Assembly: GCA_016712505.1 (NCBI GenBank)
Contig: JADJQY010000002.1
Location: forward strand, 248,001 to 312,000
Reading direction: 5' to 3'
DNA length: 64,000 bases
DNA from: Candidatus Eiseniibacteriota bacterium
GTDB taxonomy: Bacteria > Eisenbacteria > RBG-16-71-46 > CAIMUX01
The stretch's first letter is position 1. Each line of letters opens with the position of its first letter. Shown here piece after piece: positions 43,568-53,448 of the stretch. The notes under the pieces were generated by a model that was given only the letters and a program-made list of their open reading frames with translations, ran no database searches and was not told the DNA's origin. The translations under genes were made by a program, and so were the position numbers.

Positions 43568-44854
43568 ATGGGCGCGTCCCGATCGAATCTGCCCTTCCTG
43601 CTCAAGGCCTACCTGTTCCTCGGAACGGTCGCCCTGATCATCGTGGGCGTGGTCTATTCGTACAGTCGGGTCTCGCAGCTCAACAAGCAGTCGGAGGCGG
43701 TGGCAACCCTGTTCGCCCGCTTCTGCGCCCTGGCCACCTTCACCGCGCTCGACAATCCGGACGTGCGGAACATCTTCGATGAGGTGGTCAAGCCGGCCGA
43801 CTTCCCGATGATCCTCACCGACACCGAAGGCCGTCCCTTCGTCTGGAAGCTGCCCGGTGTGCAGATCGATTCGGTCGATGTCAACGCCATCGCGGCGATC
43901 GACCCGAAGAACCCGCCACCCGGGCCGATCCGCCAGCTGGTCGACATCGTGGCCCGCTTCGACCGGCGGCATCGACCGATTCCGATGAAGAACCCGGGCA
44001 CCGATCAGGTCTTCGGCTACGTCCACTACGGCGAACCGGGTCTGGTGCGCGAGCTCAAGTGGATTCCGTTCGTGCAGATCGCGGCGATCTTCCTCTTCAT
44101 CGGCCTGGGCTACGTCGGATACCGCTCGATCAAGACGAGCGAGCAGCGGGCAATCTGGATCGGATTGGCCAAGGAGACGGCGCACCAGCTCGGCACTCCC
44201 ATCTCGTCGCTCCTCGGCTGGGTGGAACTGCTGCGCGAGCGGCAGCTCGAGGCGGTGACCGAGCGCGAGCAGAAGGGGGGAGATCGGATCGAGATTGATT
44301 CGGCCTTCCTGGGCGAAGTGCTCGACGAGATGGAGAACGACGCAGAGCGGCTGCAAAAGGTCGCGATGCGCTTCGGCCAGGTCGGGAGTCTGCCCAAGCT
44401 CGAGGTGGAGGACGTGGCGCCGATCGTGAGCGAGGCGGTGCGCTACTTCCGCCGGCGGATCCCGCATCTGGGCAAGGACGTGGAGATCCGGGAACGGTAC
44501 GAGCTGGTCCCCCCGGTCAGCATCAACAAGGAGCTGATCGAGTGGGTGGTGGAGAATGTCCTGAAGAACGCCGTCGATGCCACCGACGGTGGGAAGGGGC
44601 AGATCGAGGTCGACGTCGTCCGCCGCAAGGAAACCGAATCGGTCGAGGTGCGTATCTCCGACTCCGGCCGCGGAATGACCCCGAGCGAAGCGAAGATGGT
44701 CTTCGAGCCGGGATACACGACCAAGCAGCGTGGCTGGGGGCTCGGGCTCACCCTGGCCAAGCGGATCGTCGAGGACTACCACGGCGGTCGGATCTATGTG
44801 GAGAAGTCGGCCCCGGGCAAGGGCTCGACGATCGTGGTCTCGTTTCCGACCTGA
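43568..44854 (+). CDS. Membrane sensor histidine kinase, candidate partner of PorX
   Basis: 428 residues. TM segments at ~9-31 and ~165-186 bracket an extracytoplasmic sensor region of ~130 residues. The phospho-acceptor is H206 in AKETAHQLGTPISSLLGW. The ATPase domain follows: N-box VVENVLKNAVDAT, G1 ISDSGRGM, GLGLTLAKRIVEDYHGG. No response regulator adjoins it directly, but the PorX-type regulator lies 2.9 kb downstream on the same strand. In Bacteroidota the T9SS regulator PorX is paired with an unlinked or linked histidine kinase, so partnership is a reasonable inference. Confidence 0.85.
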   Translation: MGASRSNLPFLLKAYLFLGTVALIIVGVVYSYSRVSQLNKQSEAVATLFARFCALATFTALDNPDVRNIFDEVVKPADFPMILTDTEGRPFVWKLPGVQIDSVDVNAIAAIDPKNPPPGPIRQLVDIVARFDRRHRPIPMKNPGTDQVFGYVHYGEPGLVRELKWIPFVQIAAIFLFIGLGYVGYRSIKTSEQRAIWIGLAKETAHQLGTPISSLLGWVELLRERQLEAVTEREQKGGDRIEIDSAFLGEVLDEMENDAERLQKVAMRFGQVGSLPKLEVEDVAPIVSEAVRYFRRRIPHLGKDVEIRERYELVPPVSINKELIEWVVENVLKNAVDATDGGKGQIEVDVVRRKETESVEVRISDSGRGMTPSEAKMVFEPGYTTKQRGWGLGLTLAKRIVEDYHGGRIYVEKSAPGKGSTIVVSFPT

Positions 44855-45011
44855 TCCGGCCAAAATTTTTCCGCTTTCGCGCGAACTGCTCGTCAGGGTG
44901 GACCATCCCTCGCGAAACCAAGTACGATTGTCCGATTCCGTCTGACCGGCCTCCGCGGCGCGTTCGCCCGGCCAGGCCCGACACCGAACGACATCAACGG
45001 ATGGGAGTGCT

Positions 45012-47615
45012 GTGAAGGACGTTTCCCCTACGCCCTCGGATCGGCCGAACTCTGAATCTGGACCGAAAGCGAGTGCGACCGGCGGTGGTGCCGCCGCCAC
45101 CCTCCGGATCCCGAAGGGGGCAGAGGGGCAGGACGTGCGGAGTTTCCTCCTCCTCCTGGCCCAGCTCCTGGTAGTGCTGCTGGTCATCGACCGATTCCGG
45201 ATCGAAAGCGCGTCGTTCCTGCACCTCTCGGTGCTCACCGTGGCCGGCTTCGCCATCCACTATTTCCTCCCCTTCCGCCACCGGCTGCCGTTCTTCGCCC
45301 TCCTTTCGGGCGCGGCGATCGCTCACATCCTCGGGCCGGTCGGGGGGGCCTGGACACTCGGTCTGGGCCTGGGGTTGATCGGGATCGCGCACCTGCCGAT
45401 TCCGATGCCGGTGCGGATCGCGATCCTGCTCGCCATCGGCGCCGCGGCCGCGGTCTTCCGCTTCGGCATCGGAGAGGTGCCCTGGTCACCGGCCATCTGG
45501 CCGATCCTCGGCTCGCTCTTCGTCTTCCGGATGATCAACTATCTCTAGGATCTGAGTCACAAGTCCGGACCGAAGCGGATCTCAGAGACGCTGGCCTATT
45601 TCTTCATGCTCCCGAACATCTGCTTCCCGCTCTTTCCGGTGGTCGACTTCACCAAGTTCACCCGGAACTACTACGACGAGGAGAGGCACAAGATCTACGG
45701 CACCGGAGTGCAGTGGATCTGGCGCGGCGTGCTGCAGTTGATCCTCTACCGCCTGGTTTACTATCACCTGACGATCGATTCGCTCGCGGTGCACAATCTG
45801 GCCGATCTGGTCGTCTACATGTTCTCGACCTTCATGCTCTACGTCCGGATCTCGGGCCACTTCCACATCATCATTGGAATTCTGCATCTCTTCGGGCTCA
45901 ACCTGCCCGAATCGCATCACCGGTACTTCTTCGCGGCGAGCTACACCGACTTCTGGCGGCGGATCAATATCTACTGGAAGGACTTCATGATGAAGATCTT
46001 CTACTACCCCGCCTACTTCAAGCTGCGCCGCTTCGGGGAGACCACCTCGTTGATCGGGGCGACCCTCTGGACGTTTCTCCTCACCTGGATCCTGCACACC
46101 GTGCAGTGGTTCTGGATCCGGGGCTCGCTCTTCATCGAGGCGAACGACATCGCCTTCTGGTCGATCTTCGCCCTCCTGGTGCTGGGCAACGCGCTCTACG
46201 AGACGCGCAAGGGACGCAAGCGTACGCTGACCAAGCGCGCCCGCACCTTCGGCGAGGGACTCGGGCTGGCGCTGCGCACCCTCGGGGTCTTTGCTTCGAT
46301 CTGCGCTCTCTGGTCGCTCTGGACGGCGGAATCGATCCCCGACTGGGGCCTGCTCTGTACGGCTGCCACGGTGATGCCGCCGTGGGAAGCGAGCCGCTGG
46401 GTCCTGGTGCTGAGCGGCCTCGCGCTGGCGGCCGGGGTCGCGCTCTACGGCGTCTGGAAAGGCTGGGGCACCGGGATCGAGGTCTTCTCTCCGAAGCGCG
46501 CCGCGACCTCCATCCTGGTCGGGGGAACGGCGCTGGTCCTGCTCACCACCACGCCGGTGATCGGCGCGCTGGGCAAGGGAGGCGAGCTGGTCGAGTCGCT
46601 CCGTTCGACCCACCTGAGCCGGCGCGACGCCGAGCAGTTCCAGCGCGGCTACTACGAGAACCTGCTCGCGGTGAGCAAGTTCAACTCCGAGCTGAACCGG
46701 ATCTACGAGAAGATGCCGAGCAACTTCGTCCGCTCCCTCGACGTCCTCGGCCTCAGCCGGGCGACCGGCGACTACCAGGACTACGAGATGGTGCCGCAGA
46801 AGGAGGGGCGCTTCTACGGCGCGATGGTGACGACCAACCAGTGGGGGATGCGCGATCGCGATTACTCCCTGGAGCGGCCGGACGACGTCGTGCGGGTGGC
46901 GTTGATCGGCGCGTCGTTCGCCATGGGCTCGGGCGTGGAAGCCGATTCGGTCTTCGAGGCGCTGATCGAGGAGCGCCTCAACCGGGAGAACGACCGCACG
47001 CGCCACCAGCGCTACGAGGTGTTGAACTTCGCCGTCGCCGGCTACTCGCCGCTGCACAGCCTGATGCAGCTGGAGAAGAACGTCTTCAAGTTCCAGCCCG
47101 ATGTGGTGGTCTTCGTCGCCCACTCGAACGATCTCGAGCGCTCCGCCAGGCAGTGCGCCCGGCTGGCGCTCAAAGGGGTGACGCCGCCCGATCCGTTCCT
47201 GAGCGATCTGGCCGAGCGGGCCAAGGTCCGTCCCCCGATGGGACCGAACGAGTCGATGCGACGGATGCGACCGCATGACGCGGAACTCCTCTCCTGGATC
47301 TACCGTCGGATCGCCGGCCAGTGCCGGGCGCGGGAGATCGTGCCGGTGTTCGTCTATCTTCCCGGCGTCACCGCGGCAGCCGAGACCTGGCGGGCGCCCG
47401 ACCGGGCCCGCGTGCTCGAACTGGGACGGTCCGCCGGTTTCGAGTTCATCGATCTCACCGGGGTGTTCGACGGCCGCCCGCCCGAGTCGCTCTGGATCCT
47501 GGAGAACGATCCCCATCCGAACGGCAAGGGGAACGTGCTCACGGCCGACCGGCTCTACCCCCAGTTGCGCGAGGTGATCCTGCGCACGGTCGGTCCGCGG
47601 CCCCGGATCGACTGA
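45012..47615 (+). CDS. MBOAT-SGNH acyltransferase fusion with an in-frame TAG at codon 179
   Basis: GTG 45012 opens a protein of 867 codons if the TAG at 45546-45548 is read through. The stop falls in FRMINYL-TAG-DLSHKSGPKRI, where related MBOAT proteins have Tyr (RMI.YLYDL); TAC to TAG would be a single substitution. Both sides are in the same frame. The MBOAT part has many membrane helices with FFMLPNICFPLFPVVD and SGHFHIIIGILHLFG (conserved His). From about residue 430 a soluble SGNH-hydrolase-like domain follows: RVALIGASFAMGSGVEADS, later HSND and NDPHPNGKGN. Such fusions O-acylate cell-surface polysaccharides. TAG is used as a normal stop elsewhere here (pyrB, pyrC), so recoding is unlikely. 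Confidence 0.8.
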
Positions 47616-47717
47616 CGGCCGAGCCGCGCCGCCGCGCGCGGTTGCGCTATACTGCGAACGATCGCGGAGGGATCCGCGAACGGGGCTGCGCGTTCCATTT
47701 TCAATCCCGGGAGACGG

Positions 47718-49283
47718 ATGACCACTCGCAAGATCCTCTGGGCCGACGACGAGATCGACATGCTGCGCCCGCACATCCTGTACCTCCAATTGAAGGGGTT
47801 CAGCGTCGCGGCGGTCTCGAACGGGGAGGATGCGCTCGCCTCGCTGGCGCGCGAGCCGTACGACATCGTGCTGCTCGACGAGATGATGCCCGGGATGGGC
47901 GGCCTCGCGACCCTGGAGCAACTCCACGAGAAGCATCCGGCGGTGCCGGTGATCATGATCACCAAGAGCGAGGAAGAGAATCTGATGAACCTCGCCATCG
48001 GACGGCAGATCGAGGACTACCTGACCAAGCCGGTCAACCCCAGCCAGATCTTCCTCGCGATCAAGAAGGTGTTCGAATCGGAACTGCTCCAGCGGCGACA
48101 GAAGACGCGCGACTACGTGGCCGAGTTTCGTGAGATCGTCTCCATGCGGCACGGAGATCTCAACTGGCAGGACTGGCTCGATCTCTTCGGGCGGGCCACC
48201 GCCTGGGACCTGGAACTGCGCGGCATCGAGGACCAGAGCCTCGCCATGGCCCACCAGGATCAGCGAGCGCAGCTCAACCGCGAGTTCGGTCGCTACATCG
48301 AGCAGCAGTATCCCCGCTGGGTCAAGGCGCCGCGGGCCGATCGTCCGCCGCTCTCGATCGACATCCTACCGGAGTGGGTGATCCCGCATGCCAAGCAGGG
48401 GCGCCGGGTGGCGGTGGTGGTGATCGACTGCATGCGGCTCGATCAGTGGCTGGTGCTCGTGCCGCTGCTCAAGCCGTACTTCGACATCAAGACCGACCTC
48501 TACTACTCGATCCTGCCCACCGCGACGCCGTACAGCCGGAACGCGATCTGGAGCGGCCTCTATCCGCTGGAGATCCAGACCCGCCATCCGCAATGGTGGT
48601 TGCCCGCGGACGAGAAGGAATCGGGACGCAATCGGCACGAGAAGGACCTGATGGAGGAGCTGCTCCGTCGCCATGGGGTGGAGGCCGAGAGCAGCCGCTT
48701 CACCAAGGTCTACACCGCGATGGAAGGGAACAACCTGCGGAAGCGGATCGGAACTTTGGGTGAGATCCGGTTCCTCGGATTCGTCTTCAACTTCCTCGAC
48801 ATGCTGGCCCACGGCCGGGCGGAGTCGGAGATCCTGCAGGAACTCGCCCCCGACGAGGAGGCGCTGCGCGGGCTGCTCTCCTCCTGGTTCCAGCACTCGG
48901 TGCTCTTCGAGGTCTTGCGCGTACTTTCCCGGCAGGACACCGTGGTGGTGGTAACCACCGACCACGGCGCGGTGATGGCGAAGCGCTCTTCGACCGTCCT
49001 GGCCAATCGCGAGACCTCGACCAGCGTGCGCTACAAGTTCGGCGACAACCTGGTCTGCGACGAGAAGGAAGCGTTCCACATCAAGGATCCCGAGGCGATG
49101 ATGTTGCCGCGGGACCGGTTGCTCACCCACTACATCCTGGCCAAGGAAAACTACTACTTCGTCTACCCGACCAACTTCCACAAGTACGAGCGGCAGTATC
49201 GCGGCAGCTTCCAGCACGGGGGCGTCTCGCTCGAAGAGATGGTGCTGCCGGTGGCCACCCTGATGCCCCGCGGCGTGTCGTAG
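47718..49283 (+). CDS. porX: PorX-type response regulator with PglZ domain
   Basis: 521 residues. The receiver domain has acidic D10-D11, phospho-acceptor D54 (LLDEMMPGMGG) and K104 (LTKPVNP). After a helical linker comes a PglZ/alkaline-phosphatase-like domain: VVVIDCMRLDQW, ATPYSRNAIWSGLYP, VVVTTDHGAVM and QHGGVSLEEMVLPVA. This architecture is that of PorX, the regulator of type IX secretion in Bacteroidota, which also hydrolyses oligonucleotides. Supports the reading of the propeller array as T9SS cargo. Confidence 0.93.
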   Translation: MTTRKILWADDEIDMLRPHILYLQLKGFSVAAVSNGEDALASLAREPYDIVLLDEMMPGMGGLATLEQLHEKHPAVPVIMITKSEEENLMNLAIGRQIEDYLTKPVNPSQIFLAIKKVFESELLQRRQKTRDYVAEFREIVSMRHGDLNWQDWLDLFGRATAWDLELRGIEDQSLAMAHQDQRAQLNREFGRYIEQQYPRWVKAPRADRPPLSIDILPEWVIPHAKQGRRVAVVVIDCMRLDQWLVLVPLLKPYFDIKTDLYYSILPTATPYSRNAIWSGLYPLEIQTRHPQWWLPADEKESGRNRHEKDLMEELLRRHGVEAESSRFTKVYTAMEGNNLRKRIGTLGEIRFLGFVFNFLDMLAHGRAESEILQELAPDEEALRGLLSSWFQHSVLFEVLRVLSRQDTVVVVTTDHGAVMAKRSSTVLANRETSTSVRYKFGDNLVCDEKEAFHIKDPEAMMLPRDRLLTHYILAKENYYFVYPTNFHKYERQYRGSFQHGGVSLEEMVLPVATLMPRGVS

Positions 49284-49296
49284 CGGGATTCCGGAG

Positions 49297-49863
49297 GTGA
49301 TTCGCCTGACCTGGCAGAGCGGCTCCGAGGAGGAGACCGCGCGGTTGGGAGCGGCGCTCGGGGCCGCCCTGGTGCCGCCGCTCTGGATCGGGCTCGAGGG
49401 GCCGCTCGGCGCGGGAAAGACGCGCTTCGCCGCCGGCCTGGCCCAGGGGCTCGGCTATCGCGGCCGGGTGCGGAGCCCGACCTTCGTGCTCGAGAATCGC
49501 TACTCGGGCCGGACCTCGATCCGTCATCTCGACCTCTACCGTCTCGAAGCGCCGGACGAGGAGATGGTCGCTTCCTGGGACGAGGACCCACGGTCGGTGA
49601 TCGTGGTCGAGTGGGCCGAGCGCGCGGCGGAGCGCCCGGAGCGCGCGCTGCGAGTCGTGATCGACCCGCTCGGCCCTGACGAATCCGGTGATCCCGACCG
49701 CCGCGGGGGCGCGAGTGGGCCGAACGGAGACTCCCTCCGGTGGGTCACGATTGAATGGGAAGGCAGGGATCTGCTGTTGCACGACCTGAGGCTCGAGGGA
49801 ATCTCTCGCCCTGCGGAAACGACCGACGCCGATCCGAGGTCACCGGCGGAGCGAGCGCAATGA
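49297..49863 (+). CDS. tsaE: tRNA threonylcarbamoyladenosine biosynthesis ATPase TsaE
   Basis: 188 residues from GTG 49297. Works with TsaB and TsaD in t6A37 synthesis. Walker A GPLGAGKTRFAAGLAQGLG is near residue 35, SPTFVLENRYSG and HLDLYRLE follow, then VVEWAERA. It is longer than usual because of a polar C-terminal tail of ~50 residues. Overlaps tsaB (ATGA). Confidence 0.92.
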   Translation: MIRLTWQSGSEEETARLGAALGAALVPPLWIGLEGPLGAGKTRFAAGLAQGLGYRGRVRSPTFVLENRYSGRTSIRHLDLYRLEAPDEEMVASWDEDPRSVIVVEWAERAAERPERALRVVIDPLGPDESGDPDRRGGASGPNGDSLRWVTIEWEGRDLLLHDLRLEGISRPAETTDADPRSPAERAQ

Positions 49864-50684
49864 GCGGTGCCTCGGGTCGAATCGAGGAGGGCTTTGCCGC
49901 CGGGCTGGTGCTCGGGATCGAAACCTCGGGCGGCTTGACCGGCACGGCGCTCGCGCAGGATGGCCGCCTCATCGCGGAGTCCGCGCTCGACATCTGGGCG
50001 CGCAGCCAGGAAATGCTGATGGCGCAGGTCGAGCGGGTACTGGGTGACCATGGCCGGAGGCCGAGCGACCTGGCGCGGATCGGTGTGGCGGTCGGTCCGG
50101 GGTCGTTCACCGGGCTCCGGGTCGGGATCGCTGCGGCCCAGGGCCTGGCCCTCGGTCTGGGCATTCCCTGCGTCGCCGTCTCGAGCCACCAGGCCCTCGG
50201 GCTACCGTACCGCGGGCTCGACTGCGACCTGGTGTTCCTCACCGGCGAACGCCGGGGCACGGTGATGCTGGAGGCCGGCCGATGGGTCGGCGCGGACTGG
50301 CAGGCGTGGCTCCCAGCAGAGGCGGTGGCGATTGACACGGTCGAGGCGCGACTCCGGGCCGGTCCGGCCAGCCGGACGTTGCTTTTCATCGGTGAGGCGG
50401 TAGATTCGATCCGCCGGGCGCAGGCGCGGCTGGCGGACCTGGGTTCCGCGATCGACGACCCGTTCCACGCCGTGCGGCGACCCGGGGCGGTGGCGCGGCT
50501 GGCGGCCTCGGCCGGTGCGCGGCTGATTCCGCCCACCGAGTTGGAGCGGCTGGCCCCGGTCTACCTTCGAGGAGCGGACGCGCGCCGACCGGAGAGGAGG
50601 CCGGCGGCGGAGGGACCAACCCGGCCGAGCGGCCCGGCTGGACCGGAAGCGACCGGACGGGAGACCGACGCGAAGCGGGAGTGA
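49860..50684 (+). CDS. tsaB: tRNA threonylcarbamoyladenosine biosynthesis protein TsaB
   Basis: 274 residues from ATG 49860. LVLGIETSGGLTGTALAQDG begins the ASKHA fold, and VGPGSFTGLRVGIAAAQGLA is the TsaB signature. Non-catalytic partner of TsaD. The C-terminus has a ~40-residue Pro/Arg/Gly-rich tail beyond the domain. Between tsaE and rimI, the classic order. Confidence 0.92.
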   Translation: MSGASGRIEEGFAAGLVLGIETSGGLTGTALAQDGRLIAESALDIWARSQEMLMAQVERVLGDHGRRPSDLARIGVAVGPGSFTGLRVGIAAAQGLALGLGIPCVAVSSHQALGLPYRGLDCDLVFLTGERRGTVMLEAGRWVGADWQAWLPAEAVAIDTVEARLRAGPASRTLLFIGEAVDSIRRAQARLADLGSAIDDPFHAVRRPGAVARLAASAGARLIPPTELERLAPVYLRGADARRPERRPAAEGPTRPSGPAGPEATGRETDAKRE

Positions 50685-50700
50685 AAGGTGTGACCGAGCC

Positions 50701-51162
50701 GTGGTGATCGAGGAACAGGCCCTGGCCGAGTCGGACCTCGACGAGGTGGTCGATCTGGAACGGACCTGCTTCTCCGACGCCTGGTCGCGCGAAGCGTTCG
50801 AGGACGAAGTCGACCGCGCCGCGCACGGGGGCTACTCCCGGGTGGCTCGGATCGGGGGAGAACTGGCTGGGTATCTGATCAGCTGGTTCATCTACGATGA
50901 GGCCCATCTGGCCAACCTCGCGGTCGATCCGCGGTGGAGGCGTCAGGGGGTGGGGAGAACAATGCTGCAGGACTTCCTGCGCGAGGCGCGACTGCGCGGA
51001 TGCAGCGTCGCGCACCTGGAGGTCCGGGCCACGAACGACGGGGCGATCGATCTGTATCGCGCCCATGGCTTCCAGCCGGTGTCGGTGCGGAAGAACTACT
51101 ATCAACGCGAGCACGAGGACGCACTGGTCATGGCCTGCTTCCTCCGCCGCGAGGAGGAGTGA
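50701..51162 (+). CDS. rimI: Ribosomal protein S18-alanine N-acetyltransferase family (RimI)
   Basis: 153 residues from GTG 50701. GNAT acetyltransferase: acetyl-CoA loop VDPRWRRQGVGRTML near residue 80, LEVRATNDGAIDLYRAHGFQ and the ending RKNYYQREHEDALVM are RimI marks. tsaE-tsaB-rimI is a widespread cluster. Confidence 0.9.
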   Translation: MVIEEQALAESDLDEVVDLERTCFSDAWSREAFEDEVDRAAHGGYSRVARIGGELAGYLISWFIYDEAHLANLAVDPRWRRQGVGRTMLQDFLREARLRGCSVAHLEVRATNDGAIDLYRAHGFQPVSVRKNYYQREHEDALVMACFLRREEE

Positions 51163-51167
51163 TCTCG

Positions 51168-52073
51168 ATGGCGTCGCCCTTCAATCTCAAGAAGGAGGGG
51201 AGCAAGTCCCCGGCGGGAAAGTCCGCGACCGGCAAGTCGGGCGGCGGCTCTTCGTCGGGCAAGAACAGTCCGGACGGGATCTGGGTGAAGTGCCCGGACT
51301 GTTCGGAGATCCTCTTCCGCAAGGAGGTGGAGCGGAATCAGTGGGTCTGCGTGAAGTGCAGCCACCATTTCCGCATCTCGGCCGACGACTACCTCGCCCT
51401 GATGGTCGATGAAGGAACCTTCGACGAGCGCTTCACCAATCTCTCCTCGCTCGACCCGCTCAAGTTCAAGGACTCGAAGCGGTATCCCGACCGTCTGAGG
51501 GACGCGGAGGCGGGGGGCCGCAAGGACGCGGTGGTCACCGGCATCGGACGAGTCGCCGGGGAGCCGGCCTGCGTGGCCGTGATGGACTTCAACTTCATGG
51601 GCGGAAGCATGGGTTCGGTCGTGGGCGAGAAGCTCGCCCGCCTCACCGAGGTCGCGATCCAGGAGGAGCTGCCGCTGATCATCGTCTCCTGCTCGGGCGG
51701 CGCGCGCATGCAGGAGGGAATCCTCTCCCTGATGCAGCTGGCCAAGACCAGCGTGCAGCTCGCGCGTCTGGGGGAACGTGGCCTCCCGTTCATCTCGGTC
51801 ATGACCCACCCCACCACCGGGGGAGTGACGGCCAGCTTCGCCATGCTTGGCGACGTGATCCTGGCCGAGCCGAAGGCCCTGATCGGATTCGCCGGTCCGC
51901 GGGTGATCGAGCAGACGATCCAGCAGGAACTGCCCAAGGGGTTCCAGCGCTCGGAGTTCCTGCTCGAGCACGGCATGGTCGATCAGATCGTCTCGCGCAA
52001 GGATCTGAAGAGCTCACTGGCCCAGTTCATCCGTTTCTTCCGGGACGCTCGCGCTGCGCGTCCGGCCCTCTGA
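51168..52073 (+). CDS. accD: Acetyl-CoA carboxylase carboxyltransferase subunit beta
   Basis: 301 residues from ATG 51168 behind GAGGAGGAG. Forms malonyl-CoA with AccA. After a Ser/Gly/Lys-rich leader the zinc ribbon has C42, C45, C61 and C64 (CPDC, CVKC). The crotonase-fold core has MGGSMGSVVGEKL, SCSGGARMQEG and HPTTGGVTASFAMLGD. Next to folC, a frequent arrangement. Confidence 0.95.
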   Translation: MASPFNLKKEGSKSPAGKSATGKSGGGSSSGKNSPDGIWVKCPDCSEILFRKEVERNQWVCVKCSHHFRISADDYLALMVDEGTFDERFTNLSSLDPLKFKDSKRYPDRLRDAEAGGRKDAVVTGIGRVAGEPACVAVMDFNFMGGSMGSVVGEKLARLTEVAIQEELPLIIVSCSGGARMQEGILSLMQLAKTSVQLARLGERGLPFISVMTHPTTGGVTASFAMLGDVILAEPKALIGFAGPRVIEQTIQQELPKGFQRSEFLLEHGMVDQIVSRKDLKSSLAQFIRFFRDARAARPAL

Positions 52074-52100
52074 GCCCCGGACCCGACTCGGATCTCGCGC

Positions 52101-53423
52101 GTGAGCTACGCCGCGACGACTGCCTATCTCTTCGGGCTCGAGAGCCGCGGGATCAAGCTCGACCTCGATCGGATGCGCGCCGCCGAGCAGGCGCTCGGTC
52201 ATCCCGAGCAGGCCTTCCCGTCGATTCTCGTCGCGGGCACCAACGGCAAGGGATCCACCTCGACGCTTCTGGCCTCGGTCCTGGAACTGGGAGGGCGTCG
52301 CGTGGGTCTCTACACCTCGCCGCATCTGCTCGATTTCCGGGAGCGGATCCGGGTCGACGGCCGCATGATCGAGCCCGAGGCGGTAGTGGCGCGGGTTGCG
52401 GCCGATCGCGAGGTCTGGGAGCGGTACGAGCTCTCGTTCTTCGAGGCGACCACGCTGCTCGCGCTCTCGTACTTTCGAGATCGCGCGGTCGATCTCGCGG
52501 TGCTCGAGGTGGGGATGGGAGGACGTCTGGACGCAACCAACACGGCGGAGCCGATCCTCTCGGTGGTGACCGCCCTCGGCATGGACCATGCCCAGGTGCT
52601 GGGCGACACGCCGGCCAAGATCGCGCGCGAGAAGGCGGGGATCTTCCGCTCTGGAGTCCCGGCCGTGGCGGCCGGCGGCCCCCTGACCGCGACCGCGGCG
52701 TTGCGCCAGGTCGCCGCGGAGATGCGGACCCCGCTCCGTCTCCGCCGCGAATGGGTGGCAGTGAACGAGCTGCGGCGCGACTCCGAGGGGACGGTCTTCG
52801 CGGTGCGAGCCCGAGGCGCGCGCGGACTGAAGGCCGCTCCGCTCCGGCTCCGCACCCCCCTGCGAGGCGGTCATCAGGTCGGGAACGCAGCGCTGGCCAC
52901 CTTGGCCCTCTGGACGCTGCGCGAGCAGGGACTGGAGATCTCCGATCCGGCGATCGCCTCCGGATTCAGCCGGGCCCGCTGGCCTGGCCGGTTGGAGCGT
53001 CCCCGACCCGATCTCGAGCTGTTGGCCGACGCGGCGCACAACCGGGAAGGGGCTCGCGTGGTGGCCGAGAGCCTGGCCTCCGAGGCGCGGAGACGCGAGA
53101 TCCGCCTGGTCGCCGGCATGGTCGAAGGGAAGGACCATCTCGGCTTCTTTCGCGAGATGCGGCGCCTCTCCACGCGCGTCTGGATCGGCGCCCCGCGCAC
53201 GCCCCGCGCGATGCCTCCGGAGGCCCTGGCCGCGGCGGCCCGCTCGGCCGGATTCGAGACCACGACCTTCGGATCGGTGCGCGCCGCGCTCGAGGGGGCG
53301 CTCGCGGGTACCGGGACTCCCGATGGGCCGCTCGTCCTCCTCGCCGGATCGTTCTTCACCCTCGAGGAGGGGTATCGATCGCTCGACATCGGGCCGATGG
53401 AGTCCCTGTGGCACTCATCGTGA
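52101..53423 (+). CDS. folC: Folylpolyglutamate synthase / dihydrofolate synthase
   Basis: 440 residues from GTG 52101. Mur-ligase fold; adds glutamate to folates. P-loop VAGTNGKGSTS is at residues 43-53, YTSPHLLDFRERI and EVGMGGRLDATN follow, and the C-terminal domain has GRLERPRPDLELLADAAHN. The carbamylated-Lys region is in KIAREKAGIFR. Follows accD by 27 bases. Confidence 0.94.
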   Translation: MSYAATTAYLFGLESRGIKLDLDRMRAAEQALGHPEQAFPSILVAGTNGKGSTSTLLASVLELGGRRVGLYTSPHLLDFRERIRVDGRMIEPEAVVARVAADREVWERYELSFFEATTLLALSYFRDRAVDLAVLEVGMGGRLDATNTAEPILSVVTALGMDHAQVLGDTPAKIAREKAGIFRSGVPAVAAGGPLTATAALRQVAAEMRTPLRLRREWVAVNELRRDSEGTVFAVRARGARGLKAAPLRLRTPLRGGHQVGNAALATLALWTLREQGLEISDPAIASGFSRARWPGRLERPRPDLELLADAAHNREGARVVAESLASEARRREIRLVAGMVEGKDHLGFFREMRRLSTRVWIGAPRTPRAMPPEALAAAARSAGFETTTFGSVRAALEGALAGTGTPDGPLVLLAGSFFTLEEGYRSLDIGPMESLWHSS

Positions 53424-53448
53424 CGAACCTCGAGGCGGGCGCCGGGAG

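Noticed and set aside
42962..45256. Minus-strand open frame of 764 codons opposite serS and the histidine kinase
   Set aside because: Shadow frame; serS and kinase motifs are unmistakable on the plus strand.
45546..45548. TAG reassigned as a sense codon in this organism
   Set aside because: pyrB, pyrC and the epimerase gene all end in TAG at the expected place.
47648..47653. TATACT as a porX promoter -10 box
   Set aside because: No acceptable -35 at 16-18 bases upstream and no extended -10 TGn.
45582..48254. Minus-strand open frame of 890 codons opposite the MBOAT and porX genes
   Set aside because: Same codon-composition shadow; no ribosome site or recognisable motif.
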